Below the pieces are notes generated by a model. That model was not told the DNA's origin, made no database searches, and saw only the letters and a program-made list of their open reading frames with translations. A stretch of 58,173 bases of DNA from Streptomyces sp. PH10-H1 (GTDB taxonomy: Bacteria; Actinomycetota; Actinomycetes; Streptomycetales; Streptomycetaceae), in contig NZ_JASISZ010000058.1 of assembly GCF_030063355.1 (NCBI RefSeq), positions 1 through 58,173 on the forward strand. Reading direction: 5' to 3'. The stretch's first letter is position 1; each line of letters opens with the position of its first letter. Position numbers and translations under genes: made by a program. Positions 41,853-49,768 of the stretch are shown here, one piece after another.

Positions 41853-42679
41853 TGAAAAACGTCGGCGCGTCCCAGGAGGAGCAGGCGACCGGGGAGCGGA
41901 GTACCCGCAACCGGGTCGCCCGGTCGATCCTGGACCACGGCGCCTCGACCACCGCCGATCTGGCGGAGCGGCTCGGCCTCACCCAGGCCGCCGTCCGCCG
42001 CCACCTGGACCATCTCGTCGCTGAGAACATCGTCGAGCCGCGTGAGCAGCGGGTCTACGGAGCACGCACCCGGGGACGCCCCGCCAAGGTCTTCTCACTC
42101 ACCGACAGCGGACGCGACGCCTTCGACCAGGCGTACGACCAGATCGCGGCCGACGCACTGCGCTGGATCGCGAAGTCCGCGGGCGGCGGGGAGAAGGGCG
42201 ATGCGGCTGTCACCGCGTTCGCCCGGGCCCGGGTCGCCGCGCAGGCCGACCGCTACCGCGCCACCGTCGAGGCGGCAGAACCCGCGCTGCGCACTCAGGC
42301 GCTCGCCAAGGCCCTGAGCGAGGACGGGTACGCTGCTACCACCCGCAGCGCCTCGGCCGTCGCAGGTCAGACGCGTGAGCCGGCCGGCGAGCAGCTCTGC
42401 CAGCACCACTGCCCGGTGGCGCACATCGCCGAGGAGTTCCCGCAGCTGTGTGAGGCGGAGGCCGAGGTCTTCTCCCACCTGCTCGGAACACACGTGCAGC
42501 GGCTGGCCACCATCGCCCACGGCGACGGAGTCTGCACGACGTACATCCCGCAGCACCCGCACCACCCGCAACCCAGTACCGCACCGAATACCGCACCAAG
42601 TACTGCAAGCACGGCTAATACCGCCAATACCGCAGTTGATATCGCATCCGCCAGTACGGCCGGGAGGAACCCCGCATGA
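41852..42679 (+). CDS. sufR: SufR-type Fe-S-sensing transcriptional regulator
   Basis: 275 residues. Winged HTH at about 20-90 (ILDHGASTTADLAERLGLTQ and VRRHLDHLVAENIVEPRE), and a C-terminal cysteine set CQHHCPV ... QLCEAE which would bind a [4Fe-4S] cluster. In other bacteria it represses the suf operon when clusters are plentiful. The GTG at 41852 is used because KNVG and the HTH follow and longer frames are unsupported. The last 35 residues are an Ala/Thr/Ser/Asn tail from a 12-bp DNA repeat (42575-42640). Its stop overlaps sufB (ATGA). Confidence 0.9.
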   Translation: MKNVGASQEEQATGERSTRNRVARSILDHGASTTADLAERLGLTQAAVRRHLDHLVAENIVEPREQRVYGARTRGRPAKVFSLTDSGRDAFDQAYDQIAADALRWIAKSAGGGEKGDAAVTAFARARVAAQADRYRATVEAAEPALRTQALAKALSEDGYAATTRSASAVAGQTREPAGEQLCQHHCPVAHIAEEFPQLCEAEAEVFSHLLGTHVQRLATIAHGDGVCTTYIPQHPHHPQPSTAPNTAPSTASTANTANTAVDIASASTAGRNPA

Positions 42680-44097
42680 CTGCTCCCACGGAGACCACGC
42701 ACCCGGAACTCGATGGGCTGGGCACGTACGAGTTCGGCTGGTCCGACTCTGACGCCGCCGGTACCAACGCCAGGCGTGGAATCAACGAGGATGTCGTGCG
42801 CGACATCTCCGCGAAGAAATCCGAGCCGGAGTGGATGCTGAAACTGCGGCTCAAGGGCCTGAAGCTGTTCGGCAAGAAGCCCATGCCGACCTGGGGCTCG
42901 GACCTGAGCGGCATTGATTTCGACAACATCAAGTATTTCGTGCGTTCCACCGAGAAGCAGGCCGCTTCCTGGGAGGACCTGCCCGAGGACATCAAGAACA
43001 CCTACGACCGGCTGGGCATCCCGGAGGCCGAGAAGCAGCGCCTCGTCGCCGGCGTCGCCGCCCAGTACGAGTCCGAGGTCGTCTACCACCAGATCCGTGA
43101 GGACCTGGAGGAGCAGGGCGTCATCTTCCTCGACACCGACACGGCGCTCAAGCAGTACCCGGAGATGTTCCAGGAGTACTTCGGCACCGTCATTCCGGTG
43201 GGCGACAACAAGTTCGCCTCGCTGAACTCGGCCGTCTGGTCCGGCGGATCGTTCATCTACGTGCCCAAGGGCGTGCAGGTCGACATCCCGCTGCAGGCCT
43301 ACTTCCGTATCAACACGGAGAACATGGGCCAGTTCGAGCGGACGCTGATCATCGTCGACGAGGACGCCTACGTCCACTACGTCGAGGGCTGCACCGCTCC
43401 GGTCTACTCCTCGGACTCGCTGCACAGCGCCGTGGTCGAGATCATCGTCAAGAAGGGCGGCCGCTGCCGCTACACGACCATCCAGAACTGGTCGAACAAC
43501 GTCTACAACCTGGTCACCAAGCGCGCGGTCGCCTACGAAGGCGCCACGATGGAGTGGGTCGACGGCAACATCGGCTCCAAGGTGACCATGAAGTACCCGG
43601 CTGTCTACCTGATGGGTGAGCACGCCAAGGGCGAGACCCTGTCGATCGCCTTCGCGGGCGAGGGCCAGCACCAGGACGCCGGCGCGAAGATGGTGCACAT
43701 GGCGCCGAACACGTCGTCCAACATCGTCTCGAAGTCGGTGGCGCGCGGCGGCGGCCGTACCTCCTACCGCGGTCTCATCGAGATCGGCGAGGGCGCGGCC
43801 GGATCCAAGTCCAATGTGCTCTGTGACGCCCTGCTCGTCGACACGATCTCCCGCTCGGACACGTACCCGTACGTGGACGTCCGTGAGGACGATGTGTCCA
43901 TGGGCCACGAGGCGACCGTCTCCAAGGTCTCCGACGACCAGCTCTTCTACCTGATGAGCCGCGGCATGACCGAGTTCGAGGCCATGGCGATGATCGTGCG
44001 CGGCTTCGTGGAGCCGATCGCGCGCGAGCTCCCGATGGAGTACGCGCTGGAGCTGAACCGGCTGATCGAGCTGCAGATGGAGGGCTCCGTCGGCTAG
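42676..44097 (+). CDS. sufB: SufB, Fe-S cluster scaffold subunit
   Basis: 473 residues. Core subunit of the SufBCD scaffold complex, where clusters are built. The body is the beta-helix typical of SufB, with SNVLCDALLVDTISRSDTYP near the C-terminal third and HEATVSKVSDDQLFYLMSRG at the end. GGGAGGAA precedes the ATG, which overlaps the sufR stop. A 13-bp hairpin follows before sufD. Confidence 0.96.
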   Translation: MTAPTETTHPELDGLGTYEFGWSDSDAAGTNARRGINEDVVRDISAKKSEPEWMLKLRLKGLKLFGKKPMPTWGSDLSGIDFDNIKYFVRSTEKQAASWEDLPEDIKNTYDRLGIPEAEKQRLVAGVAAQYESEVVYHQIREDLEEQGVIFLDTDTALKQYPEMFQEYFGTVIPVGDNKFASLNSAVWSGGSFIYVPKGVQVDIPLQAYFRINTENMGQFERTLIIVDEDAYVHYVEGCTAPVYSSDSLHSAVVEIIVKKGGRCRYTTIQNWSNNVYNLVTKRAVAYEGATMEWVDGNIGSKVTMKYPAVYLMGEHAKGETLSIAFAGEGQHQDAGAKMVHMAPNTSSNIVSKSVARGGGRTSYRGLIEIGEGAAGSKSNVLCDALLVDTISRSDTYPYVDVREDDVSMGHEATVSKVSDDQLFYLMSRGMTEFEAMAMIVRGFVEPIARELPMEYALELNRLIELQMEGSVG

Positions 44098-44104
44098 TAC
44101 GCAC

Positions 44105-44146
44105 CCGTACTGGTACGTCCGCGCACCAGTTCTCGTACCAGTACGG
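44105..44146 (+). promoter_or_regulatory. 13-bp perfect hairpin between sufB and sufD
   Basis: CCGTACTGGTACG (44105-44117) pairs with CGTACCAGTACGG (44134-44146), loop of 16 bases. It lies inside the operon, so it may be a partial terminator or an mRNA-stability element; the following 60 bases before sufD contain no gene. Confidence 0.6.
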
Positions 44147-44210
44147 CCCGACGGCCTTTCCACCAGCGACGCGACGACGTTCCTCCAGAAAGAGAGCAGT
44201 ACGACAAGCC

Positions 44211-45377
44211 ATGGCTGACAACATCCCTGCCGGCAGCACCACCGAAGGTGCCATCACGGTCGGCCACCCGGCCGATGCCCGGGTCAGCGCCGCGCCGTCC
44301 TATGACGTGGCCGACTTCCCGGTGCCGCAAGGCCGCGAGGAGGAGTGGCGTTTCACTCCGCTGGAGCGGCTGCGCGGCCTGCACGACGGCACCGCCGAGG
44401 CGACCGGCACCCTCCGGGTCGAGGTGACCGCCCCCGAGGGCGTCTCCGTCGAGACGGTGGACCGCACCGACGCCCGCGTCGGCAAGGCCGGCAAGCCGGC
44501 GGACCGGGTCGTGGCCCAGGCGTTCAGCTCCTTCGAGAAGGCCTCGGTCGTCTCGATCCCCAAGGACCTCGTGCTCACCGAGCCGGTCCGGATCGCCGTA
44601 CACGGCGAGGGCGGCACGGCCTACGGTCACCAGATCATCGAGATCGGCGCCTTCGCCGAGGCCGTCGTGGTCATCGACCACACCGGTGACACCACGCTTG
44701 CCGCCAACGTCGAGTACCTGATCGGCGACGGCGCCAAGCTCACCGTCGTCTCGGTCCAGGACTGGGACGCCAAGGCGGTGCACGTCGCCCAGCACACCGC
44801 GCTGGTCGGCCGTGACGCCACGTTCAAGTCCGTGATCGTCACCTTCGGCGGCGACCTGGTCCGGCTCCACCCGCGAGTGATCTACGGCGCCCCGGGCGGC
44901 GATGCCGAACTGTTCGGCCTGTACTTCACCGACGAGGGCCAGCACCAGGAGCACCGGCTCTTCATCGACCACGACGAGCCGCACTGCCGCAGCAACGTCG
45001 CCTACAAGGGCGCGCTGCAAGGCCAGGACGCGCACGCGATCTGGATCGGCGATGTGCTCATCCGCGCCGCCGCCGAGGGCACGGACACCTACGAGCTCAA
45101 CCGCAACCTGATCCTGACGGACGGCGCGCGGGTCGACTCGGTCCCGAACCTGGAGATCGAGACCGGCGAGATCGCCGGAGCCGGCCACGCCTCGGCGACC
45201 GGCCGCTTCGACGACGAGCAGCTCTTCTATCTGATGGCCCGCGGCATCCCGGCCGCCGAGGCCCGCCGCCTGGTCGTCCGCGGCTTCTTCGGCGAGCTGG
45301 TCCAGCAGATCGGACTGCCCGACCTCGAAGAGCGCCTGATGGCGAAGATCGACGCGGAGCTGGAGGCGTCCGTCTGA
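44211..45377 (+). CDS. sufD: SufD, Fe-S cluster assembly protein
   Basis: 388 residues. Partner of SufB in the scaffold complex. Beta-helix body containing LFGLYFTDEGQHQEHRLFID and the C-terminal GHASATGRFDDEQLFYLMAR shared with SufB. The N-terminal 40 residues are variable. ATG start; the stop overlaps the next start as TGATG. Confidence 0.95.
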   Translation: MADNIPAGSTTEGAITVGHPADARVSAAPSYDVADFPVPQGREEEWRFTPLERLRGLHDGTAEATGTLRVEVTAPEGVSVETVDRTDARVGKAGKPADRVVAQAFSSFEKASVVSIPKDLVLTEPVRIAVHGEGGTAYGHQIIEIGAFAEAVVVIDHTGDTTLAANVEYLIGDGAKLTVVSVQDWDAKAVHVAQHTALVGRDATFKSVIVTFGGDLVRLHPRVIYGAPGGDAELFGLYFTDEGQHQEHRLFIDHDEPHCRSNVAYKGALQGQDAHAIWIGDVLIRAAAEGTDTYELNRNLILTDGARVDSVPNLEIETGEIAGAGHASATGRFDDEQLFYLMARGIPAAEARRLVVRGFFGELVQQIGLPDLEERLMAKIDAELEASV

Positions 45378-45709
45378 TGACCACCACGGCCCAAGGCTTC
45401 GTCCGCGTCTGCGCGCTGAGTGAGCTGGAGGACGACACGCCCAAGCGCGTCGAACTCGACGGCACACCGGTTTCCGTGGTGCGCACCGAGGGCGAGGTGT
45501 TCGCGATCAACGACATCTGCTCGCACGCGAACGTCTCCCTCTCCGAGGGCGAGGTCGAGGACTGCCAGATCGAGTGCTGGCTGCACGGCTCCAGCTTCGA
45601 TCTGCGTACCGGCAAGCCGTCCGGGCTGCCCGCCACGCGGCCCGTCCCCGTATATCCCGTAAAGATCGTTGGGGACGACGTGCTCGTCTCCGTCACCCAG
45701 GAGTCCTGA
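45377..45709 (+). CDS. Rieske-type [2Fe-2S] ferredoxin in the suf operon
   Basis: 110 residues. Rieske motifs CSHANVSL (about residues 48-55) and CWLHGSSFD (about 66-74) bind a [2Fe-2S] cluster. It resembles the ferredoxin subunit of non-haem oxygenases, but its fixed place between sufD and sufC in actinobacteria suggests electron supply for cluster assembly. The start shares one base with the sufD stop. Confidence 0.92.
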   Translation: MTTTAQGFVRVCALSELEDDTPKRVELDGTPVSVVRTEGEVFAINDICSHANVSLSEGEVEDCQIECWLHGSSFDLRTGKPSGLPATRPVPVYPVKIVGDDVLVSVTQES

Positions 45710-45716
45710 GGTACCC

Positions 45717-46484
45717 ATGGCAACGCTTGAGATCCACGACCTGCACGTCTCCGTCGAGGCCGAGAACGGTCCCCGCGAGATCCTCCGCGGCGTCGACCTG
45801 ACTGTGAAGCAGGGCGAGACCCACGCCATCATGGGCCCCAACGGCTCCGGCAAGTCCACCCTGGCGTACTCGCTCGCCGGTCACCCGAAGTACACGATCA
45901 CCGGCGGCACCGTCACCCTCGACGGTGAGAACGTCCTGGCGATGACCGTCGACGAGCGTGCCCGCGCCGGCGTCTTCCTCGCCATGCAGTACCCGGTCGA
46001 GGTCCCCGGTGTCTCGGTCTCCAACTTCCTGCGCACCTCCGCCACCGCGATCCGCGGCGAAGCCCCCAAGCTCCGCACCTGGGTCAAGGAGGTCAAGGCC
46101 GCCATGGAACAGCTCTCGATGGACCCGGCCTTCGCCGAGCGCAATGTCAACGAGGGCTTCTCCGGCGGTGAGAAGAAGCGCCACGAGATCCTTCAGCTGG
46201 AGCTCCTCAAGCCGAAGATCGCCATCCTCGACGAGACCGACTCCGGTCTGGACGTGGACGCGCTGCGCCAGGTCTCCGAGGGCGTCAACCGCGTCCGCGA
46301 GACCGGCGAGGTCGGCACGCTGCTGATCACCCACTACACCCGCATCCTGCGCTACATCAAGCCTGACTTCGTTCACGTCTTCTCGAACGGCCGCATCGCC
46401 GAATCCGGTGGTGCCGAGCTGGCCGACAAGCTGGAGAACGAGGGCTACGAGGCGTACAGCACGAAGGGCGGCGCTTCCGCGTGA
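45717..46484 (+). CDS. sufC: SufC, Fe-S cluster assembly ATPase
   Basis: 255 residues. ABC-type ATPase that drives SufBD. Walker A GPNGSGKS at 40-47, the SufC-specific signature NEGFSGGEKKRHEILQ, Walker B IAILDETDSGLDVDAL. ATG chosen because TGAGG lies upstream and MATLEI is the family start. The last four bases overlap the GTG of sufS. Confidence 0.96.
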   Translation: MATLEIHDLHVSVEAENGPREILRGVDLTVKQGETHAIMGPNGSGKSTLAYSLAGHPKYTITGGTVTLDGENVLAMTVDERARAGVFLAMQYPVEVPGVSVSNFLRTSATAIRGEAPKLRTWVKEVKAAMEQLSMDPAFAERNVNEGFSGGEKKRHEILQLELLKPKIAILDETDSGLDVDALRQVSEGVNRVRETGEVGTLLITHYTRILRYIKPDFVHVFSNGRIAESGGAELADKLENEGYEAYSTKGGASA

Positions 46485-47737
46485 CACCACTGCATGGCCT
46501 CCTCGACACCGAGGCGATCCGTAAGGACTTCCCGATCCTGGACCGCACGGTCCACGGCGGCAAGAAGATCGTGTACCTGGACAACGCTGCGACCTCGCAG
46601 AAGCCGCGCCAGGTGCTCGACGCGCTGAACTCGTACTACGAGCAGAGCAACGCCAACGTCCACCGCGGCGTGCATGTGCTCGCCGAGGAGGCCACGGCGC
46701 TGTATGAGGGCGCGCGCGACAAGGTCGCCGCGTTCATCAACGCGCCGAGCCGTGACGAGGTGATCTTCACCAAGAACGCCTCGGAGTCACTCAACCTCGT
46801 CGCGAACATGCTGGGCTGGGCCGACGAGCCCTACCGGGTGGACCGCGAGACCGAGATAGTGATCACGGAGATGGAACACCACTCCAACATCGTCCCGTGG
46901 CAGCTGCTCTCGCAGCGCACCGGCGCGAAGCTGAAGTGGTTCGGGCTGACCGACGACGGCCGGCTCGACCTCTCCGACATCGACCAGGTGATCACCGAGA
47001 AGACGAAGATCGTCTCGTTCACCCTGGTCTCCAACATCATGGGCACGGTCAACCCGGTCGACGCGATCGTCCGGCGCGCCCAGGACGTCGGCGCGCTGGT
47101 GCTGATCGACGCCTCGCAGGCCGCACCGCACATGCCGCTCGACGTGCAGGCGCTGGGCGCGGACTTCGTGGCCTTCACCGGCCACAAGATGTGCGGCCCG
47201 ACCGGCATCGGCGTCCTGTGGGGCCGCCAGGAGCTGCTCGAGGACCTGCCGCCGTTCCTCGGCGGCGGCGAGATGATCGAAACCGTCTCGATGCAGTCCT
47301 CGACCTATGCCCCGGCGCCGCACAAGTTCGAGGCCGGTACGCCCCCGATCGCCCAGGCCGTCGGCCTCGGCGCGGCCGTGGACTACCTGACCGCGATCGG
47401 CATGGACAAGATCTGGGCCCATGAGCACGCCATCACCGAATACGCGGTGAAGCGCCTGCTCGAGGTCCCCGACCTGCGGATCATCGGCCCGGCGACGGCT
47501 GAGGACCGCGGCGCCGCGATCTCGTTCGTGCTGGGCGACATCCATCCTCACGATGTCGGCCAGGTCCTGGACGAGCAGGGCATCGCGGTCCGCGTGGGAC
47601 ACCACTGCGCGCGCCCGGTCTGCCTGCGCTACGGAATTCCTGCGACCACGCGGGCGTCGTTCTATCTGTACTCCACCCCCGCGGAGGTAGACGCCCTCGT
47701 CGAGGGGCTGGAGCACGTACGGAACTTTTTCGGTTGA
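46481..47737 (+). CDS. sufS: SufS cysteine desulfurase
   Basis: 418 residues, group II cysteine desulfurase with pyridoxal phosphate. Removes sulfur from cysteine and passes it to SufU. PLP lysine about K236 in TGHKMCGP; catalytic cysteine about C376 in GHHCARPVC; PLP-contact motif EMEHHSNIVPWQ. The GTG start overlaps sufC (GTGA). Confidence 0.96.
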   Translation: MTPLHGLLDTEAIRKDFPILDRTVHGGKKIVYLDNAATSQKPRQVLDALNSYYEQSNANVHRGVHVLAEEATALYEGARDKVAAFINAPSRDEVIFTKNASESLNLVANMLGWADEPYRVDRETEIVITEMEHHSNIVPWQLLSQRTGAKLKWFGLTDDGRLDLSDIDQVITEKTKIVSFTLVSNIMGTVNPVDAIVRRAQDVGALVLIDASQAAPHMPLDVQALGADFVAFTGHKMCGPTGIGVLWGRQELLEDLPPFLGGGEMIETVSMQSSTYAPAPHKFEAGTPPIAQAVGLGAAVDYLTAIGMDKIWAHEHAITEYAVKRLLEVPDLRIIGPATAEDRGAAISFVLGDIHPHDVGQVLDEQGIAVRVGHHCARPVCLRYGIPATTRASFYLYSTPAEVDALVEGLEHVRNFFG

Positions 47738-47764
47738 TGGAGCACAGCGGGTGAGGGCTGACTG

Positions 47765-48220
47765 GTGAAGCTGGATTCGATGTACCAGGAAGTGATCCTG
47801 GACCACTACAAGCACCCGCACGGGCGCGGCCTGCGCGAGGGCGACGCCGAGGTGCACCACGTCAATCCGACGTGTGGTGACGAGATCACGCTGCGTGTCA
47901 GGCTCGACGGCTCGAAGATCGCGGACGTCTCGTACGAGGGGCAGGGCTGTTCGATCAGCCAGGCCAGCGCCTCCGTGCTGAACGAGCTGCTGGTCGGCCG
48001 TAACCTGGATGAGGCGATGAAGATCCAGGAAGTCTTCCTGGAACTGATGCAGTCCAAGGGCAAGGTCGAACCGGACGACGCGATGGAAGAGGTACTGGAG
48101 GACGCGGTCGCGTTCGCCGGTGTCTCCAAGTACCCGGCGCGCGTGAAGTGCGCCCTGCTGAGCTGGATGGCGTGGAAGGACGCGACCGCACAGGCGCTGT
48201 CCGAGAAGGAGTCCGCATGA
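47765..48220 (+). CDS. sufU: SufU, zinc-dependent sulfurtransferase/scaffold
   Basis: 151 residues, IscU-like. Accepts sulfur from SufS. Ligand residues C37 and D39 (NPTCGDE), C62 (GQGCSISQ) and C129 (ARVKCALLSW) are all in place, with the SufU-type insertion between the second and third. GTG start; its end overlaps the next ATG as ATGA. Confidence 0.95.
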   Translation: MKLDSMYQEVILDHYKHPHGRGLREGDAEVHHVNPTCGDEITLRVRLDGSKIADVSYEGQGCSISQASASVLNELLVGRNLDEAMKIQEVFLELMQSKGKVEPDDAMEEVLEDAVAFAGVSKYPARVKCALLSWMAWKDATAQALSEKESA

Positions 48221-48600
48221 CCGACAACGCAGATGTCGCAGAAGCCGCCGTGGTCACCGCGGTCGCCGATGCCGCAGTCACCACGAAGCCGGCTTCCGAA
48301 GAGGAAGTCCGCGAGGCGCTGTACGACGTCGTCGACCCCGAGCTGGGTATCGACGTCGTCAACCTGGGCCTGATCTACGGCATCCACATCGACGACTCCA
48401 ATGTCGCGACGCTGGACATGACGCTGACCTCCGCGGCCTGTCCGCTGACCGATGTCATCGAGGACCAGGCCCGCTCGGCGACCGACGGCATCGTCTCCGA
48501 CCTCAAGATCAACTGGGTCTGGATGCCGCCGTGGGGCCCGGACAAGATCAGCGACGACGGCCGCGAGCAGCTGCGGGCGCTCGGCTTCAACATCGGCTGA
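48217..48600 (+). CDS. sufT: SufT/MIP18-type (DUF59) Fe-S maturation protein
   Basis: 127 residues. The DUF59 core VREALYDVVDPELGIDVVNL starts near residue 31, followed by TSAACPLTDVIEDQ with the conserved cysteine. Such proteins help deliver clusters to client enzymes. An alanine-rich N-terminus precedes the domain. ATG overlaps the sufU stop. Last gene of the suf operon; a perfect terminator follows. Confidence 0.92.
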   Translation: MTDNADVAEAAVVTAVADAAVTTKPASEEEVREALYDVVDPELGIDVVNLGLIYGIHIDDSNVATLDMTLTSAACPLTDVIEDQARSATDGIVSDLKINWVWMPPWGPDKISDDGREQLRALGFNIG

Positions 48601-48624
48601 GTTGTCCTTAGCCTGCTTTACCGG

Positions 48625-48655
48625 ACGGCCCGCACGCGTCGCGCGTGCGGGCCGT
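48625..48655 (+). terminator. 14-bp perfect hairpin ending the suf operon
   Basis: ACGGCCCGCACGCG (48625-48638) pairs with CGCGTGCGGGCCGT (48642-48655) with a 3-base loop, 24 bases after sufT. Confidence 0.92.
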
Positions 48656-48669
48656 CTGCCGTTGTTCGT

Positions 48670-48780
48670 GTGACGACCGATGACGGATCGGCGGACCTGT
48701 ACGGCGACGGCACGGCGGCCAAGGGCCTCGCGCACGCGGAGTGGAAGAAGTCCCGGGCGACCTGGTTCACCGTCAACTGA
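48670..48780 (+). CDS. Short ORF (36 aa), possible gene remnant
   Basis: A GTG-started frame reads TTDDGSADLYGDGTAAKG and ends AEWKKSRATWFTVN before a TGA at 48780. Codon use is coding-like, especially over the last 25 codons, but there is no ribosome site and no domain. It probably is the C-terminal stub of a lost gene. Family not recognised. Confidence 0.3.
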   Translation: MTTDDGSADLYGDGTAAKGLAHAEWKKSRATWFTVN

Positions 48781-48790
48781 CATCTGGTCG

Positions 48791-48851
48791 TTGACTGGTG
48801 GCCACTCCGCGTATGTGTACAGGCGTACGTATCGTTGCGTACGCTTGTACA
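48791..48851 (+). promoter_or_regulatory. Promoter and TetR-type operator of the SMR/TetR operon
   Basis: TTGACT (48791-48796) and TATGTG (48812-48817) form a likely promoter with a 15-base spacer. TGTACAGGCGTACG (48816-48829) and CGTACGCTTGTACA (48838-48851) form an inverted repeat with 13 of 14 matches that ends one base before the start codon. This is a typical TetR-family operator, probably for the second gene of the operon. Confidence 0.65.
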
Positions 48852-48852
48852 C

Positions 48853-49173
48853 ATGGGTTTCCTCATGCTGGGCGGCGCCATCATCGCCGAGATCCTCGGG
48901 ACCACCGCGATGAAGTACAGCGAGGGTTTCAGCAAGTTCTGGCCGTCCACGATCACGATCGTGGGCTACGTCATCGCCTTCACGCTGCTCGCGCAGACCC
49001 TGAAGACGATCGAGGTCGGCACCGCGTACGCGATATGGGCGGGCGTCGGCACAGCGACCATCGCCGCGATCGGCATGGTCTTCCTGGGGGAGGCGGCGAA
49101 CGCCGCGAAGATCCTCGGGGTGCTGCTGGTGATCGCGGGCGTCATCGTGCTCAACCTCGGCGGGTCGCACTGA
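48853..49173 (+). CDS. SMR-family multidrug efflux protein
   Basis: 106 residues with four membrane helices. The first helix carries the essential glutamate (IIAEILGTTAMKYSEGF), and AYAIWAGVGTA plus GVLLVIAGVIVLNL are typical of EmrE/Sug-type proton-coupled exporters. The ATG at 48853 is used since the conserved N-terminus begins there. The stop overlaps the TetR start as TGATG, so pump and regulator are co-translated. Confidence 0.92.
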   Translation: MGFLMLGGAIIAEILGTTAMKYSEGFSKFWPSTITIVGYVIAFTLLAQTLKTIEVGTAYAIWAGVGTATIAAIGMVFLGEAANAAKILGVLLVIAGVIVLNLGGSH

Positions 49174-49709
49174 TGGCGCGCCGCTACGACCCCGAGCGGC
49201 GCCAGCGCATCATCGACGCCGCGATCCGCGTGGTCGGCGAACGCGGTATCGCCGGGCTCAGCCACCGCTCGGTCGCCGCAGAGGCGGACGTACCGCTCGG
49301 CTCGACCACGTACCACTTCGCGACCCTCGACGACCTGCTGGTCGCCGCACTCCGCCAGGCCAACGAGGGCTTCGCCCGGGCCATCCGGGACAGCCGTGCC
49401 CTCGCCGACCCGGGGGCCGATCTCGCGGACGAGCTGTCCGGGCTGCTGGAGGAATGGTTCTCGGGAAACCGGGCCCGGATGGTGCTGGAGTACGACCTGT
49501 ACCTGGCCGCGCTACGGCGTGAAGCGGTACGCCCTGTCGCGGCGGAATGGGTGGACCTCGCGACCGGTCTGCTGTCCGCCCACACCGGCCCGGCCACCGC
49601 GCGGGCGCTGGTGGCGCTCATGGACGGCATCTGTCTGCAGGTACTGCTGACCGGAGGCACATACGACCGCGACTACGCCCGCGAGATGTTCGCGCGGCTC
49701 ATCGGCTGA
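49173..49709 (+). CDS. TetR-family regulator of the SMR gene
   Basis: 178 residues. N-terminal TetR HTH (RRQRIIDAAIRVVGERGIAG, then RSVAAEADVPLGSTTYHF) and a helical C-terminal ligand domain. It is the second gene of the operon and the operator directly before the first gene fits autoregulation and drug-responsive control of the SMR pump. Start overlaps the SMR stop by one base. Confidence 0.9.
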   Translation: MARRYDPERRQRIIDAAIRVVGERGIAGLSHRSVAAEADVPLGSTTYHFATLDDLLVAALRQANEGFARAIRDSRALADPGADLADELSGLLEEWFSGNRARMVLEYDLYLAALRREAVRPVAAEWVDLATGLLSAHTGPATARALVALMDGICLQVLLTGGTYDRDYAREMFARLIG

Positions 49710-49711
49710 CC

Positions 49712-49764
49712 GCGGGGGCGGCGGGGGTGGCGGGGGTGGCGGGGGTGGCCGGGGTGGCCGGGTG
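49712..49764. repeat. G-rich minisatellite of GGGGGTGGC units
   Basis: About five 9-base units (GGGGGCGGC, GGGGGTGGC three times, then GGGGTGGCC forms) lie directly after the TetR stop and before the convergent fusion gene. The plus strand has many runs of three or more G. Confidence 0.75.
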
Positions 49765-49768
49765 ACTG

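Noticed and set aside
46357..46675. Minus-strand ORFs opposite the sufC/sufS junction
   Set aside because: Shadow frames of overlapping suf genes without start signals.
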